DNA of 64,000 bases from Alphaproteobacteria bacterium (lineage in GTDB: Bacteria; Pseudomonadota; Alphaproteobacteria; Rhizobiales; JAJFHC01), in the NCBI GenBank assembly GCA_021775805.1, contig JAJFHD010000012.1, forward strand, positions 124,001 to 188,000. Direction: 5' to 3'. Numbering within the stretch: the first letter of the stretch is position 1; the number at the start of each line of letters is the position of its first letter. Below, piece after piece: positions 62,803 through 64,000 of this stretch. The notes under the pieces are model-generated. The model searched no databases, was not told the DNA's origin, and saw only the letters and a list, made by a program, of their open reading frames with translations. The translations under genes and the position numbers were made by a program.

Positions 62803-64000
62803 ATGAGCAAAGTTGGCGGAAGCGACTCCAAAAACACTCTTTACTGTTCTTTTTGCGGCAAGAGCCAGCATGAAGTACGCAAGCTGATTGCAGGCCCGAC
62901 GGTCTTCATATGCGACGAATGCGTTGAGCTGTGCATGGACATCATTCGCGAAGAGAACAAGAGTTCTCTCGTGAAGTCCCGCGATGGGGTTCCAACGCCG
63001 CTGGAAATCTGCGAGGTCCTGGACGACTACGTCATTGGTCAGTCTCATGCCAAGCGCGTGCTGTCGGTCGCGGTTCACAACCACTACAAGCGCCTCAACC
63101 ATGCCGGCAAGAACAACGATGTCGAACTGGCAAAGTCCAACATCCTGCTGATTGGCCCGACCGGTTGCGGCAAGACGTTGCTCGCACAGACCCTTGCACG
63201 CATTCTCGACGTGCCATTCACCATGGCCGACGCGACGACGCTGACCGAAGCCGGTTATGTCGGTGAGGATGTGGAAAACATCATTCTCAAACTGCTTCAG
63301 TCCGCAGACTACAATGTCGAACGTGCACAGCGCGGCATTGTCTACATCGACGAAGTCGACAAGATCAGCCGCAAGGCGGACAACCCGTCGATCACCCGCG
63401 ATGTCTCGGGCGAGGGCGTTCAGCAGGCGCTCCTCAAGATCATGGAAGGCACGGTCGCCAGTGTTCCGCCGCAGGGCGGCCGCAAGCATCCCCAGCAGGA
63501 GTTTCTGCAGGTCGATACCACGAACATCCTGTTCATCTGTGGTGGCGCGTTCGCGGGCCTTGAAAAGATTATTGGCCAGCGCGGCAAGTCGACGTCAATC
63601 GGTTTCGGTGCGCATGTGGAATCGGAAGAAGATCGCCGTACCGGAGAAATTCTGAAAGCTATCGAACCGGAAGATCTCCTCAAATTTGGCCTTATCCCAG
63701 AGTTTGTCGGACGCGTGCCGGTGCTGGCAACGCTTGAAGACCTGGATACCGACGCGCTGGTCCAGATTCTGTCGAATCCGAAGAACGCTCTGGTCAAGCA
63801 GTATCAGAGGCTGTTTGAAATGGAGGACGTCAAGCTGACGTTTGCCGAGGACGCCCTGAAGGCAATTGCCAAGCGCGCGATTGTCCGCAAGACCGGTGCC
63901 CGTGGATTGCGGTCGATTATGGAAACCATTCTTCTGGAGACCATGTTCGATCTGCCTAGTCTGGAGGGTGTCGAGGAAGTTGTGATCTCACAGGAAGTCG
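62803..64000 (+). CDS. clpX: ClpX unfoldase (3' end outside the window)
   Basis: The AAA+ unfoldase that recognises substrates such as ssrA-tagged proteins and feeds them to ClpP. About 399 codons of a usual ~420 are present. The N-terminal zinc-binding domain has the C4 pattern CSFCGKS and ICDECVELC. Walker A is GPTGCGKT, Walker B is [10 protein letters not shown], and sensor 2 is KTGARGLRS. The ATG at 62803 has GGGAG seven bases upstream. Only the extreme C-terminus is missing. Confidence 0.98.
   Translation, partial: MSKVGGSDSKNTLYCSFCGKSQHEVRKLIAGPTVFICDECVELCMDIIREENKSSLVKSRDGVPTPLEICEVLDDYVIGQSHAKRVLSVAVHNHYKRLNHAGKNNDVELAKSNILLIGPTGCGKTLLAQTLARILDVPFTMADATTLTEAGYVGEDVENIILKLLQSADYNVERAQRGIVYIDEVDKISRKADNPSITRDVSGEGVQQALLKIMEGTVASVPPQGGRKHPQQEFLQVDTTNILFICGGAFAGLEKIIGQRGKSTSIGFGAHVESEEDRRTGEILKAIEPEDLLKFGLIPEFVGRVPVLATLEDLDTDALVQILSNPKNALVKQYQRLFEMEDVKLTFAEDALKAIAKRAIVRKTGARGLRSIMETILLETMFDLPSLEGVEEVVISQEV

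Overview
The window is 64 kb of gene-dense bacterial chromosome at roughly 55-60% GC by eye. Gene order points to an alphaproteobacterium, most likely Hyphomicrobiales (Rhizobiales)-like. Supporting blocks are rne / amidase / PBP1A / prfB, the iscR-like-nifS-sufBCDS-sufT-sufA operon, glnB-glnA, tRNA-Leu(UAG)-tig-clpP-clpX, bactofilin beside an M23 peptidase, and a perfect CtrA-type box. I cannot name a genus. Most of the window is housekeeping, with a few accessory islands.

Layout. 1-3697 (minus): an M48 protease with TPRs, a ScsC-like thiol oxidoreductase, aroQ, accB and the 5' end of accC form one run. 4044-5213: a class I aminotransferase. 5261-6501: an IS630-family element whose transposase is split across two frames at an A7 run. 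6679-9624: RNase E with a large acidic insert. 10363-15611: murein amidase, PBP1A and prfB, the last with the classical +1 recoding site. 15635-17540: bactofilin and an M23 endopeptidase behind a CtrA box. 17673-18970: DUF455 protein and peroxiredoxin. 19216-22680: a giant AsmA/YhdP-like protein.

22848-27626 is an RNA-repair cassette, Hen1 - RlaP-type nucleotidyltransferase - Pnkp, with overlapping genes. 27866-30974: tyrS, anmK and a small alpha/beta hydrolase. 31112-38758 is the SUF iron-sulfur operon; its promoter overlaps an IscR type-1-like palindrome and is followed by an Irr/ICE-like box. 38758-42248: a TfoX-like protein, a diguanylate cyclase, and a small PepSY / cytochrome b561 / membrane-tethered LuxR-type module. 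42281-43783: a DEAD-box helicase.

44019-49352 is the least familiar region. A B12-dependent glutamate-mutase-like fusion protein and a ProC-like reductase diverge from a radical SAM protein with its SPASM-like segment at the N-terminus and a frameshifted MFS exporter. I could not match this combination to a described pathway, and it is my best candidate for something new. 49362-54690: parE, an MFS transporter coupled to a TudS/DUF523 protein, and a DadA-like oxidase. 54804-56817: glnB-glnA with a clear terminator and a putative sigma-54 promoter. 57034-60014: an aminotransferase, the NAD(P)HX repair enzyme Nnr and a 49-residue membrane protein. 60162-64000: tRNA-Leu, tig, clpP and clpX, which runs off the end.

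Gene starts were adjusted by eye using ribosome binding sites and family N-termini. All regulatory sites are motif matches only.
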